Counted from the first letter of the stretch, positions 11,126 through 23,400 are shown. The stretch: 64,000 bases of DNA from Anniella stebbinsi (GCA_029215795.1 JARDYH010000002.1:64829001-64893000); one strand, 5' to 3'. The notes: generated by a model not told the origin, from the letters alone. Translations and numbers: made by a program.

Positions 11126-11317
11126 GAGTGTGGTGTACTTGTTAGAGTGTTGGGCTAGAACTGCCATGAAGCTCATTGGGTGACTTTGGGCCAATCACTG
11201 ACTGTCAGCCTAACTTACCTCACAGGGTTGTTATTGTGAAGATAAAATGGACAGGAGAGGAGCCTCGGTTTCTTGGGAGAAAACGGAGGCTATAATTGCA
11301 ACAAAGAAATAAATAAG
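11126..11317 (+). mobile_element. Sauria-type SINE, near full length
   Basis: The tRNA-derived head (GTGTACTTGTTAGAGTGTTG, A-box region) is followed by the conserved body GGTGACTTTGGGCCAATCAC and CAGCCTAACTTACCTCACAG, GGGTTGTTATTGTGAAGATA, and a tail ending TAATTGCAACAAAGAAATAA. Sauria SINEs are RNA polymerase III-derived retroposons of squamates mobilised in trans by Bov-B-type LINEs. The box B region is degraded here. Confidence 0.75.
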
Positions 11318-11605
11318 AATCTTTCCAGTAATCACCAATGATAGAGGAACAAAATTAATGCAACATAACAATGAAATGGTGAAACTCAAAGAGGAATATT
11401 CCAACAGAGCAGCAGCAACATCAAGACCCAGGGTGTAGACATTTTCTAACATCACCCACCCAGAGAGAGCCAGCACAGGAAGACAAAGCAGAAAACTCCA
11501 ACGAAATACAGGTACAGGCGTCACATGAACCTACCAAAAGATTCACATAATTTAGTTATTGGGAAAACAAGGAACTATATGTTAGGTACGAAGATAAGGA
11601 TAGGT

Positions 11606-11768
11606 AAGGATGTTTTTAGGATGTTTTAGGATTTTTATGCAGTTTTAATAATATGTGTCATGTTTTAATCAGTTTTTATGTATTTTATCATGTTGTTGTT
11701 CCCCGCCTCGATCCAGACGGAGAGGCGGGTAAGAAATAGTTAAAAATAAATTGTTAAAAAAAAAAAAG
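11606..11768 (+). mobile_element. L2-type LINE 3' end
   Basis: TTGTTCCCCGCCTCGATCCA followed by GACGGAGAGGCGGGTAAGAA and an A-rich tail is the terminal segment of the same L2 family as at 37272-39180. Strong 5' truncation; non-coding. Confidence 0.8.
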
Positions 11769-12184
11769 ATACTGATGTTTATACAGGAGCCAAAATTACA
11801 CAGATACAGTCTTTGATGACAGAGGAGATATTTGTGCTATACAATTCTCAGAAGAAGAAGAAATCCAGAGATTTGAGACAGTGATACCAAAGACTAGCAC
11901 ATATTAGCAAGTTACACTCAACATAAAATTCCATTCCTGTTGTTTATTTTTCCTATATGAGTTTTTCACCCTCTAGAAATTTTTACTGAATGGATGACCT
12001 TATGACCTGTCTGTGGATTGAAGTACATGTAGTCATATTGGGTGATAAAATAATGTGTGAAACAAACATTATTGAATCAGCAGAAAAGTCAGCCAAGGGT
12101 AAAGATCAAAAGCAAAGGGTGCCTCAAAGAAACTGTCCTGCCAGTCATAAAAGAGCAAGATACTTGTTCTTATGAGACACCACT

Positions 12185-12931
12185 GTGATGCAAACAACAC
12201 TAAGAGCATTACTCCTAACACATAGATCTTTGTCATTAATGTATGTTGATAAACAAATGGTCAAGGAACACCTAATTTCTTTGAACGAGTTCAAATCTCC
12301 AAGGCCCAACGAGCTGCATCCTAGAGTAATAAAGGAGCTGGCAGAAGAACTCTCAGAACCACTGTCTATTATCTTTGCGAAATCATGGAAGATGAGAGAA
12401 GTGCTGGACAACTGGAGGAGGGCTAATGTTGTCCCTATCTTCAAAAAGTGCAAAAAGGAGGAACCTGGGAACTACAAACCAGTCAGTCTGACATCTATCC
12501 CTGGAAGAATTTTGGAGCAGATTATAAAGAAGTCAATCTGTAACCACCGTGAAAACAATACTGTGATTACTAGAAGCCAGCATGGATTTGTCAAGAATAA
12601 ATCCTGTCAGATTAATCTGATCTCATTTCTCATCAGATAGCCTCCCTTGTGGACTGTGGGAATGCTGTGGATATAGTATATCTTGACTTCAGCAAAGCTT
12701 TTGACAAAGTGCCCCATGACATTCTGATTAACAAACTGCTGAAAAGTGGGCTAGATGGAACAGCTATTATGTGGATCCACAGTTGCCTACAGAATCGGAC
12801 TAAACAAATGCTTATCAATGGTACCTTTTTATGTCCTGCTTGGGTCCCCGGTTGACAGTTGCTTATGAACAGAGTTCTGGACCAAATGAAGCCTTGGTCT
12901 GATCCAGCATAGCTCTTCTTATGTTCTTATG
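12185..12931 (+). pseudogene. CR1 reverse transcriptase remnant with internal deletion
   Basis: A 151-codon frame (12185-12640) carries N-terminal CR1-type reverse transcriptase motifs: HPRVIKELAEELSEPLSII, NWRRANVVPIFKK, NYKPVSLTSIPGRILEQII, and SQHGFVKNKSC. After a frameshift near 12640, a second frame (12649-12855) carries VDIVYLDFSKAFDKVPHDIL, the block with the first catalytic aspartate. The sequence then jumps to the CR1 3' UTR (ACCAAATGAAGCCTTGGTCT...GCTCTTCTTATGTTCTTATG), so the second half of the polymerase, including the YADD block, is deleted. Non-functional. Confidence 0.85.
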
Positions 12932-13484
12932 TCAGATAAGCATGCAAGAAAACTGCATGTAGATCCAAGCCTACACATCTTTATTTTTCCTCATTCTTCT
13001 CATTCACTCACTAGTACCTCCTCATCCTTCTCTTTATCTGGCTGGAAAAAGTTAACAAAGCATCTTTAAGCCAGGAACCTGACACAGGTGGGCACATCAT
13101 GCAGAGTTGGAGGCATCAGAGTACATGGGAGTAGATGGGGAGGGCAAGACTGATGGCCTATACCATAATTTAGTTTGCTGTTATGCTCTTGTTCAGTTAG
13201 GTGGGCAAGTACACAGCATTAGTGAAGAATATGTTGTGGCCTGTTTTTACATTATGTCTGTCCCCAGCCTGAATTCTGGTAGTATCTCTTCATTAGGAAA
13301 CCCATAAGAAACAGTTCCTGTTTATTAGTGTGTCATCCCTTTCACAAATTAAATAAGATGCTGTTTGTAAACAACTGATATTCAAGTATTATGCACATAT
13401 CTATTTTCTTGGCTATCTGATTCACTCTTTGACATTTCATAGTCATATAGGCCAAAACAATGTATGCGGTGACTATTCTCCTTG
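12932..13484. other. Unique DNA
   Basis: No supported gene. The 66-codon frame at 13107-13307 has no recognisable domain. Confidence 0.35.
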
Positions 13485-13487
13485 CTT

Positions 13488-13697
13488 GGTCAATATCGAA
13501 GTCGACACTAGAACTAATATAAATTAAGTTGTGCTAGTGTAAGCAACCTCCAGTACAATGTTGATAGTGTGAGTTGGCATGACACGTTCCTCAGAAAACC
13601 CGACATGCCAGTTAACACTATTGACATTGTAGTAGAGGTTGCTTATGCTAGTGGAATGTGATTTATGTTAGCGCTAATGTCAACTCGGATACTGCCC
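13488..13697. mobile_element. MITE of the GGGCAGTATCC family, foldback, 3 bp duplication
   Basis: The whole element is an imperfect hairpin. The left arm (GGTCAATATCGAAGTCGACA, then GCTAGTGTAAGCAACCTCC) pairs with the right arm, which is its inverse and ends GGATACTGCCC. CTT flanks both sides (13485-13487, 13698-13700). Related elements lie at 29187-29493 and 41051-41199. A 3 bp duplication suggests PIF/Harbinger-type mobilisation, but no transposase is present to confirm. Confidence 0.7.
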
Positions 13698-14414
13698 CTT
13701 GACATCTAATCATGAAATGAGTTAAGATATCCACCAAATAATTAAAAGTGAAAGCTCACTATAAAGGATTTGGCTAAGACGTCAAAAGCAAAAAATGTTC
13801 TTTTCGAGAATAAATGCTCAAAGGGTTAGAATAAAGAGAATGATAAACAAAGGCAGTTTACTACTAAACTCAATATGCTGTCAACAACTGTCCATCTGTT
13901 AGATGGTGAAAAAAATCCATGAAGAAAAAGAATATCTTGGATAAAATACTGTAGAGACTGAATAAATGGCATGGTTGTAATAAAACACAGATCTAATAAA
14001 ACACAATGCACAACCCAATCACCTATGGATGCCACATGCATGCATGAGGAAATTGCTATTGGTGTCTCCTTTTTCTCCTCTTCACAGGACAGATGCACCA
14101 GCCTTTATATAGATTAGGAGCTGTGCGGACTTCATTTACCTCCATTCAGCCTATACTCTCACCTGGATACAAGTTACCTGAGCTCCAAGCTCACACTGAG
14201 CAGAGATGGAGGGCTGTTTAAAAGTAAGTGAGGTGTGCAAAGACCTTCAAGTCTCTGTAAATTATATGGTTCATGGTATGGCATGTGGCTCCTATGTGGT
14301 TCTATTTGGGAAACCCTCCAAACTAGGATGACATGCCTAAGAATACTGTACCATGCCCCAAATATATATGTTAAACTTTTCCCCTGCGTGCTCAAAATGC
14401 CTCACATGCATTAT

Positions 14415-14560
14415 ATCTGTAACTCTAATAGCAATCTATAGGGTAGATCAGTATGATTATCCTCATCTTATAGGCGGGGGGGGGGGCTAAGAATGAAAGA
14501 GTAAGTAGCTTGACTAATTCCATGCATTCATTTTGTGGCTGAGTTGAGATTTGAGATGGT
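14415..14560 (-). mobile_element. MIR-like ancient SINE fragment
   Basis: GATTATCCTCATCTTATAGG, then AAGTAGCTTGACTAATTCCA and GTGGCTGAGTTGAGATTTGA match the pattern of the inverse MIR/CORE-SINE core (a TTATCCCCATTTTACAGATG-like block, a TTAAGTGACTTGCCCAAGG-like block and the start of box B). A poly-G run interrupts it. Highly diverged. Confidence 0.5.
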
Positions 14561-14954
14561 CTGGAATAGTACCAGATCAAACTAATCTCCATAACTATGA
14601 AAGACCAGCATGTGAATTTTGTAATTGATACTCATCCTCTGGAAGGTGCATACATGGATTGTGCCTACTGCATGATATCAGAAATATGAAAGCTCTGAAT
14701 GTGGTGTTTGACCTGCAAATTTGGTATTCACAGATATGCAGATAGAGTCTCTTCCATCTGCTCAATGGCTCATAATGCTTCAGAAAACCCCCCCACTAAA
14801 ATTTGTTGCTGAAGAGCACTAGTTATGATAGATCATTGTCCAGCGTACATGCACAATGCTCTTTCCTATGATGGTAATATCCATCAAATTTTGTTTCCCC
14901 ACCCCCTCTGTCTGAGTGTGAAGATGCCATTTTTACCCCATTGCTAATAGGTAT

Positions 14955-15031
14955 TGGCCCTGTTCAGAAGACACCTTAAACCACAGTAGTTATTAACCAC
15001 TATAGTTTAAGGTGTCTTTTGAACAAGGCCA
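14955..15031. repeat. Small foldback (hairpin) element
   Basis: TGGCCCTGTTCAGAAGACAC with CTTAAACCA is repeated inverted as ATAGTTTAAGGTGTC and TTTTGAACAAGGCCA around a short A/T loop. The stem is about 33 bp. It looks like a minimal MITE. Confidence 0.7.
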
Positions 15032-15694
15032 TAGATATGATTATTCTTTTCTAGCTTATCTAGAGTACATTTTCATGTTTGGTTTAGAGATAATCCTTTG
15101 CTTCTGAAGATAAATCAAGAAAAAAAACATTCCTGGAGTGATAAAAGCATCTATAAGATTGCCCCTCTAACAAATGACCTCTTGTAAGGGTGCAACATAA
15201 TGTTTTGCATAATGACATACCATTTTCAGATACTTAATAAAACTCAATTTTACCACTGTAGGAGAAATCTGTCATTTACCAACAGGTGGCATGTAAATGT
15301 TTTTTGTTTTGTTTTTAATATCATCATCTGCTTCTCAAGTTCCTGTTTTAGGAAGAGCATGGAATTAAATGAACACATATTCTTTCTAAGCTGCCTGCAT
15401 CCATGTGGTCAATAATGTTTGGAACACCCACATTTTCTTCATGGTTCTCTCTTAGTAGGAGTATCAGATTTCAGTGGGTGGGTGACAGAGACAACAGGAG
15501 GGCATGCTGACAATGAAAGTCTTTGGTAAGAGCTACATACTGCAGTCAGAAATATCGTGTGCTATAACCCTCCCTCGCATTCATAATCAGATTAGGGGAT
15601 AGCATGATTACATTATTCCCTCATATGAATAGTCCTACACAGAGAAAATTAGCATGATGGGGGAAATGCTTGGCTATAAATGTTTACCATGTCA

Positions 15695-15696
<2 letters not shown>

Positions 15697-15778
<82 letters not shown>
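15697..15778. repeat. (TA)n(CA)n compound microsatellite
   Basis: About 18 TA units run into an (AC)n stretch of about 20 units. Long and pure, so probably highly polymorphic. Confidence 0.95.
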
Positions 15779-15779
<1 letters not shown>

Positions 15780-15919
15780 CATTCAAACGTATGACCCCTC
15801 TACTTCCCATCCCAACTAATACCATCCAGGAATGGTAGCTTTCTGTGAGAAATTTCTGACTTACAGGTCAGCTCTTCATATTACCCATTTTCTACTGATG
15901 ATGACATAAAGCTTCAAAT

Positions 15920-17152
15920 TAGAGGTGTGTGCAAATGATTTTTTAAAATTCCCCACCCTAGATGTGGGCAGATAAATTGGGGTGGGGGGAGGGCAACTTC
16001 ACCGAATTTCTTCAGAGTGGGGAGAAATTCTCCGACAATTTCTCACAGATAGGGAGGGCTCACTATTGACAAGAGTTGTAGCACAGCGTCTTGGTTTGTT
16101 TATTTTGCGCTGCCACTGTAAGTGGCAACAGCATCGAGTGTATTGGCAGCCTGTCCCCGATTTTGCCTTCGTCACAATGCCTCATACCTAGCATCATTTC
16201 AGGGAATTAGGAGGGTGGAGGGAATGCAGCCACCACAAAAATTAATGCAGAATAAAAGTTCGGGAAAATTTGGCAAAGTGGCCTTTTTATTTCTAGGGCG
16301 CAGGGGAGATAAAATAAAAATCTTAGGCCTCTGAGAAAAATGTCTTCTGAGTAGATTTTGCTCCCTTCTAGTTAGAGAATGGAGAACTCATAGGGGGCTT
16401 GCCCCATGACTTTGCTGAGCCCTAATTGACCGGCCCTGTTCCAAGGAGCTGAGCCAGATGAACACTCAGCAAAGCACACTTTCCAGAGCCTCAAGAAAGT
16501 GCTCAATTCCCCTGCCATTCCCCCAGAATGCTTTGCCTCCCCCCGTGCCAACTGGGGCCTTAAAAGCCCTCTTAACCTTGCATTAAGAGGGCATTTAAGA
16601 GCTGAATCGGTACATGGGGGTGGAAGGCAAAGCATATTTTCTGAGGCCTCCGAAAAGTGCACAATTCCCCCGGCCATGCTAATGGCTGGGGTAACTGCGC
16701 ACTTTCCAGAGGCCCCAGAAAGTGCACTTTGCCTTCACCTCATGCACCAATCAGGGCCTTAAAGGCCCTCTTAATGCAAGGCTAAGAGGGACTTTAAGGT
16801 CCCGAATGGCTTGGGGTGGGGGGGGGACACGATTTCTCCAAGCATGGGGAAATCACATATTTTCCCCTCCTCTCTAATGGTGGCTGCAATTTCTCAGCCA
16901 TGGGGAAATCACATTTCTCCCCTCCCCCAATGGGTGCTTTAAAGGCCCTATTAATATGGCCTTTAAGGCCCCCATCGGCTGGGGGGAAAGGGAGAGAAAT
17001 GCAAGGCTGGGGAAATTGCGTATTTTCTCTCTCTACTACAGTGGAGGAGTTTTGTTGTGAGGATGCCGAGGATCGTCTATGTATATGTATATGTGTATGG
17101 GGGGGGGGTATGTGTATGGGTGTGTGTTTTCTTTCTATTGCACATCTCTCCA
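15920..17152. mobile_element. Possible hAT-like MITE carrying hairpin array
   Basis: TAGAGGTGTGTGCAAAT at 15920 and ATTGCACATCTCTCCA at 17137-17152 are imperfect inverted ends resembling the TAGGGNTGTGCA ends at 62083. The interior holds the alternating hairpin array described separately. No clean target duplication could be found, so the outer limits are uncertain; the two ends could also belong to different insertions. Confidence 0.4.
16468..16990. repeat. Alternating hairpin array, locus 1
   Basis: Two hairpin types alternate. Type A has a stem of the form GGCCTTAAAGGCCCTCTTAA with its inverse (about 16556-16602, 16753-16802 and 16930-16985). Type B has an outer stem such as GCAAAGCATATTTTC / GAAAGTGCACTTTGC and an inner core around CCATGCTAATGGCTGGGG (about 16625-16734), with a second B at about 16815-16925. 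The 166-codon and 119-codon frames here (16816-17316, 16794-17153) are palindrome shadows. Confidence 0.7.
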
Positions 17153-17159
17153 TTGCTCT

Positions 17160-20100
17160 CCGTTCTCCCAGAATGCCTGCACTTCCTGATCTGAAAAATG
17201 TGAAGAATTACCTTGTGGGTGGGAAATGCAGGAAGCTGAAGAGGATTCATGTTGTCAAGAGATTATTGTACAATGAAAAACAGGATGCTCATGCACACTT
17301 TTTGGCTGTCTCATAAGTCAAGTAACCACAAGAACCCTGAACTAAAGCCATGAGACTTTCTCTGAAATTCCTTCTCCTTTGAATTTTTTAGAAAACAATT
17401 TATTTTGTATCAAATTGAATGATGATGGTCAAAAAATGTGTGGGAGAAATTTTCAACACAGTGCTACTTCAAATGTCTTAATTTATCAGCACAAAATGGC
17501 AGTGACTCTGTCACTGCAAAATCCACCCCTTTCTAGAGTCATACTTGTTGAAGGTAACTTTAAGTATCTGAATAGGATTATAAATCTGTTTGGATTATAC
17601 AAAGTGCTGGAGTTAAAACAAGAACTCATTTGGTAGAGGACTGAAATAAATTGCCAAACATGACAGCTGTATCTCTTTGAATAGAATCTAATGCTGCCCT
17701 TGTGCAAACAGCCCCCTAATGCCGGTCGCAGCATGTGCACAGCCCCTACCATTGGCATATGTGATACAGTGCTTCTAGAGGTAAGAGGCTTGTTTCTGAA
17801 AGGGGAAGGTCACAAGCATTTCCACTCATTTCAGCACCTACTCCGGAAGTGCTACATCACGGCCACCAGTGGTAGGGCTTGAGCACCCAACACAGGCATG
17901 CTTGGGTCACCCACACAAGGGTGGTATTTGATTCCACTCTTTGCTTTTAAGCAATTGCTAACTGAAAAGTCTGAGATATGTGAAAGAGTAGGGGCTATTT
18001 TGTTACATTTATTTTCCACAGAAAGGAAATAATATTTGCAAATAAACACAAAATACATAGCTATCAAGCTCTATTTAATGTTACTGCAATCCCTTTTTAT
18101 AGTTAAAGGGACTATCAGTTGAGTTAGGTTACAATCTCTTCCTCTTTGTGAATTTTGCACTGCCTCTCATGGCATTCACCTGGCCAATCTGCTGCTATGG
18201 TGCCATTTTTTTTCTCTTCCCACCTGTGCTGTATTTCATCCAATCAGTTATGATAATGTTAACAAAGCCAATCTCTTTGCTCTCCTTCTGGCTGGTAGAG
18301 GAGGAAAAGGTATGGTTTCTGAGTCAAATTTATCTAACTAGATTTCATGATGGATTGCACCTAACAGGGGCATTTACATTTATCAAGAGGATCAATAATA
18401 TATCTAAACTCACAGATTCATGGACCATTAACAGAAAGTGAAGAGAGATTCTTTCCAAATAAAGCAGTGTGCAACCTTGTAGTAAACTATATACTTTTTG
18501 TCAGTGATTAATGAATGAGCATACAACAGATAGTGATTATTAGGACCTTTTCTGTTTTCATTTTCCCAGTCTGTTATAGTGAATTGATTGTTTCATGCTT
18601 TGATTAAAATGCAGCATTTCTCACTAAATACAGGGAGTCTGTAAGTAGGAGACTAGGCTCACAGATTTCCTATATCAGAGTTCTGATTGCCATCAATACT
18701 GTTTTCACAAATTTAGTTCATTTTATTCACCAACTTCTTCAGGAATAAGAAAGTACAAGGTAGCTGCCTATTCAGTAAACTGTATACAGAATGCATGCTA
18801 TTAGGATAGTGGCGGGGTGGGGGGAGAACTATACCAAGTTAATAACTACTTATTCTTTGAAAGGGTTGGTTATGTGCACTGGGTCACCAACATAGACTAG
18901 ATTCATGTATGTCATTATTTCTTGTTTACGGCTGAATATGACTGGCTTAACAAATAAATGAATAGATCACAAGGACCTTTCTCCATAAATTATTTACCTC
19001 TTCTTCATAAAATGTGGCCTCCGTCCACTTCACTCACTCATCACTCCCGTTGTGCAATCCAATATTTCTGAAGATGGTGTGTGAATTAAGTAGTTACGCA
19101 GGTAGAATAAAATTGGATGGGTTATGCACCATTACCACCATCACTTGACTGATACCTTCCATTTCACTGGGATACAAACTGGATGGGAAAGACCCATATG
19201 TTTGCCCTGTCGATATAGTTGCAATATACACACACTCCCCAGTGATGTAGATAACACCTTGGCACATCAGGGGAAGGCCTTGGGGATGAGGTGGAGTGGA
19301 AAAGAAAGCCATTCCTTATCCCTTTCCCTCTTCCTACACCCCCCTGCCTGAGAGAGTGAGGGGAATGGTGGGGATCTGTTTGCTCTAAGTGACATTGTCA
19401 CATAGCCACATCTAATATGGTGCCACAATGTCATCATACTCACCACATGAGCCCTGATTAGCTGGGTTCACACAGTGAAGAAGTCCTTTCAAGTAACAAT
19501 GAAAACACACACACACACATGGAAGCAGCAGCAGATGGAGAGACAGGCATAAATAGATTTTTTTAAAAGTAACATCAAAAAGTAGCAGGAGTATTTCCAG
19601 AGAACGCCCCCCCCCCCCGTTCCCCCCAAAGGCAAGTTTCCCCATTGAAAATCAAACATTGTGAGATGTTGGTGAAGCACTAATTGTACATAAAAACAAT
19701 AACTTGAGGAAGGGTAGCATGTGGAGTGACATGGGCAAACTAACAAGTAACAAACGAGTCCATAAAAGGAAGATAGAATTAATTATATCTTCATATAATC
19801 TGGAAAGGTTTATCACTCTGTAATGCATAATTCAGCATAGTTTTCCCGAAGTTAATTTATTACTTAGAACATTTGTTTCTTTTCTTAAATAGCAACATGA
19901 TCCCCCCTTGCTTTGAATTAACAATGATAGCAGGAGCTCAGCCTTTATGAATTTGCACATTTCATTTACATGGGGGGGGGGAAGCAAAGAAAAGGTCTTA
20001 GGCTGCATACAGTTGATAAACACTACTTTATTATTTTGTAAGCTTCAGGGAGCATTATGTCTTTTAGGATGGGGGGGGATTCCCAGGGGTCAGTGGGCCA

Positions 20101-20985
20101 CATTGCACCTCCTCCAAAAACACACACTGGGAGCTGCAACTTACTGCCGAATTTGCTGCCAAATCCACCATGGTGGTAGCTGGCCTGTATCCAAGGGTGG
20201 CCTGAGGAGTGTCCCAGAAATTCCCTGTGCCCCCTTTTTTTACAAACAAATAATTAAAAACACTTTTCAACTTTGTCTTTAAAAGGCCTGCAAACCAGAT
20301 GAAGTGGCCCTATTCCCCCCTCCGACATTTAGGCTGGCTATGAGCCTGGGTGGCAGCCAAAATTGTGGCAATGTTGCATTTGAACAAGCCATGTGGATTG
20401 TGCATGACTTGTTTTGAGGCAGATCGTGCTTCCAGGAGGCTTCCAGAACTGAGATTCAGTGTACTAAAAAAATGCATGGCCCTTTCTCTTATTACAGAGA
20501 ACTAATTTTTGGCTTCACAAACATTAATTGTAAACTTTGAGTTTGTCAAAGCTCCTCATCAGTCTAAAAACTGCATGGCCCACATTTTGAAATGATATTT
20601 TGTATTCACTGAATGCAAAGAGAAGAAATTTAAAACCTAACTACATTATTTAAAACCTAACTACAATTTAAAACCTAACTATATTATTCAGAAGCTGTTT
20701 TCTCTTATGTTTAATGTCCTATGTATGTTCTATGAAACTCGGCGGCAACTGTAACGTCCGTTGCATTTAATTCAGATTGCATGTTATTCTCTAATGTCTT
20801 GGTCTGTGGGTGGAAGAAAGAAAGAACAGGCTTTAAAAAGCTTCCCCACCCTCCAATGTGAAATATCTTATTTTTCTGTCACTCGTAAAGTAGTAGCATT
20901 TAGAACCTCTATTGCAATGGTAAAAGATGGTTGATCTGTCACTCATTACATCAGTCCTTTACTTAAAGTCTACAGGGTAAGAAAT
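17160..20985. other. Long mostly unique stretch
   Basis: No supported gene over about 3.8 kb. Simple runs: G at 17100-17108 just before, (CA)n at 19504-19519, C at 19608-19618, G at 19971-19981. A short A/T tandem (TTTAAAACCTAACTA, three copies) lies at about 20629-20682. Frames such as 20064-20270 and 19947-20282 overlap on opposite strands and have no domain. Confidence 0.5.
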
Positions 20986-20989
20986 AAAC

Positions 20990-22500
20990 TAAGTCTTCGT
21001 TGTGATACTTCTGTAAAATAGACCATATTGATTGAGAGGCGATGCTTTCCTACCCTTACCTTGGGGAGGGGTACCATTTGAAGAGGGGCTAAATTTCTTA
21101 GAGCTATCCCCTCTTCTGGTTCTTCCCCTAACTGGATGGTTCCTGGCTGCTTTACCAGCTTGCCCTCAGGTTTGGTGGTGCTTCTGCTGAATGCCAGGTC
21201 AGTCCAAAATAAAATTTCTCTCATCCATGATCTGATTGTGGATGAGGAGGCTGACCTGGTATCACTGAGACCTGGGTGGGTGAATTGGGTTACTCTCACC
21301 CAGCTTTGCCCTCCTGGGTACTTGGTGCAGCACCAGAACCGACTTGAGGCCCAAGGAGGGAAGGGGTTGCTGTGGTCTATAGAAATATGATCTCCCTCTC
21401 TAGGCTTCTGTTCATTCAAGTGCTGGTCTTGAGTGTCTCTACTTTGTGTTGGATACCCGAGACAGATTTGGGATTCTGCTGGTGTACTGTCCACCCTGCT
21501 GCCCAAGTCTCCCTGCCTGAGCTGATGCAGGTTGTCTCAGATCTGGTGTAGAGGACTCCGAGGATGGTGGTTCTGGGGGATCTCAACTTCCATGCCTATG
21601 CTCCTGCATCCAGGGCAGCTCAGGACTTCATGGCTGCCATGACAACCATGGGGCTGTCTCAACATATCATAATCCCAACACATGTAGAAGGCCACACACT
21701 TGATCTGGTTTTCTTGACTGGACAGGAGGATGGTGATCTGAAAGTGGGGGAATTAACATCTATCCCCTTGTCATGGTCAGATCAGTTTCTATTGAGGTTT
21801 AAACTCTTGGTGGCCTTTCCCATCTGCAAGGGTGGGGGGGCTATTAAAATGGTCCATTCCCAGAGGCTAATAGACTCTAATAGATTCCATAGGGCTCTGG
21901 GGGGATTTTCTTGCTGGTATGACTGGTGCTGCTCCTGTCGAAGCCCAGGTTGCTCTGTGGAATGCAGAGATGATTAGGGTGGTTGACACGATCGCACCCA
22001 AGCACCCTCTCCCTTTCAGCAGAGTCCAGCCAGCACCTTGGTATACACCTGAGCTAAGGGCAATCAAGCAAGAGGGGAGACTGCTAGACCCAGGTGGAGG
22101 AAAACGCGTGTTGAGTCTGATTGAACATGGGCTAGAGCTAACTATCGAGCCTACCAGCATTGCGTTTTCTCAGTGTTGTCCAGCAGAGCTTTTCTGGGTG
22201 GTTCGATGTCCTGTTAAACTCTGGGCCCAGGCGAGATACAGTAGAACCCTCGGTAGAACACTGTGACGAGTTTGCATGGCACTTTGAAGATAAAGTCGCT
22301 CAGATTCGTCATGAATTGGACACCACACTTAATGCAGTTCCACTAATAGAGGTGTTCAGAGCATCGTCTGGCCCGGTTTTATTGGATGAGTTTCAGTTAT
22401 TGAGGTCTGAAGATGTGGACAAGGTCCTTGGCTAAGTCCCGTTGACCACCTGTGTGCTTGACCCTTGCACTTCATGACTAATTACATCAAATAAGTAGGG
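20990..22500 (+). pseudogene. L2-type LINE, endonuclease and pre-RT half
   Basis: Pieces in several frames encode the apurinic-type endonuclease domain of an L2-clade LINE: LLNARSVQNKISLIHDLIVD (N-terminal nuclease block), VVLGDLNFHAYAP (the GDLN block), then LVFLTGQEDGDL and SWSDQFLLRFKL (the C-terminal SDH-like block, here SDQ). Further on, CDEFAWHFEDKVAQIRHELD and FQLLRSEDVDKVLG match the pre-polymerase region of the copy at 38975-39163. The copy stops at the point where the reverse transcriptase would begin. Frames are broken, so it is dead. Confidence 0.85.
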
Positions 22501-23130
22501 GATCACTGTCTGGGTGGACATCATAGCCGACCCTCAAGGAGGCGTGCCCACCCCAACATGTCCAGCCCCCAAGAATGTGTGCCCATCCTGACATAACCAT
22601 CCCCAAGGGTGTGTGACCTTGGTCACACGTCTGATTTACTGAACTGTAAACCAGAATCTAAAAGTCAATAAAATATGATATCGTCGAGCATCTCTGAATC
22701 CTACAACTAAACCATTACTTTTGTGAAATGCAGTCAGAGCTTGGAAAAAGGGGGAGAGGGACAGAACTACAACATCACCACTTCCCATGTTTATTTTACA
22801 AACATGTCTCTCAAAAACAAAAGTGGGTTACATCACCATCAAAGAATACAAATGCTGAGATTTCAGCAGGCATTATGACACACTTCCAATGACATCTTTG
22901 CAGCCATAAAGGCTAGAATCCTTTTTTAAAAGAAAAATTCAGATTTTCAGGTGGCTGAACTCTGGGTCCAGCAGTATCACATTCTGCATTTCTGGCTATT
23001 ACAGAAACAGATCAGATCACCAGTCCAATTGCTAGTCCCCACCAGAGCAAACACATTGAAGGAATGAAACTTAGATAAGTGTGGACTTAACAAGTTCCCA
23101 TTGATTCACTGTGTCTATTCTAGTTAGGAG
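22501..23130. other. Unassigned DNA after the L2 fragment
   Basis: A short degenerate direct repeat (GTGCCCACCCCAACATGTCC, then GTGCCCATCCTGACATAACC) lies at 22545-22610. AATAAA occurs at about 22668. No gene recognised. Confidence 0.35.
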
Positions 23131-23139
23131 CAGCAATTG

Positions 23140-23400
23140 GATTTAGGCCTCCAAGTTGTATGCATCCCTCTTGAAGTGTGGTGCCCAGAACTGGATGCAA
23201 TATTCAAGATGAGGCCTAACCAGTGCCAAATAAAGGGGAACCAGTACCTCATGCGATTTGGAAGCTATACTCTATTAATGCATCTCAAAATAGCATTAGT
23301 TTTTTTGCAGCCACATCACACTGTTGGCTCATATTCAGCTTGTGATCTACAACACATGCAAGTGAAATGATCCAAAGTTATTCCCTTGTGTGAAAAGCTA
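23140..23400 (-). mobile_element. CR1 LINE fragment (3' coding region)
   Basis: Plus strand AAGTGTGGTGCCCAGAACTG, then AAGATGAGGCCTAACCAGTG, GCATTAGTTTTTTTGCAGCC and CATCACACTGTTGGCTCATA is the inverse of a well-known CR1 segment near the end of ORF2, also common in birds. Old and diverged. Confidence 0.8.

Noticed and set aside
15920..17152. Considered a definite hAT element with matched ends
   Set aside because: The flanking eight bases (CTTCAAAT, TTGCTCTC) do not match, so only a tentative call was kept.
16816..17316. 166-codon open frame, plus strand
   Set aside because: It spans the hairpin array and a G-run/GT-rich tract; the opposite strand is open as well. Palindrome shadow.
20970..21506. 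178-codon minus-strand frame
   Set aside because: It is antisense to the L2 endonuclease region, which is recognisable on the plus strand.
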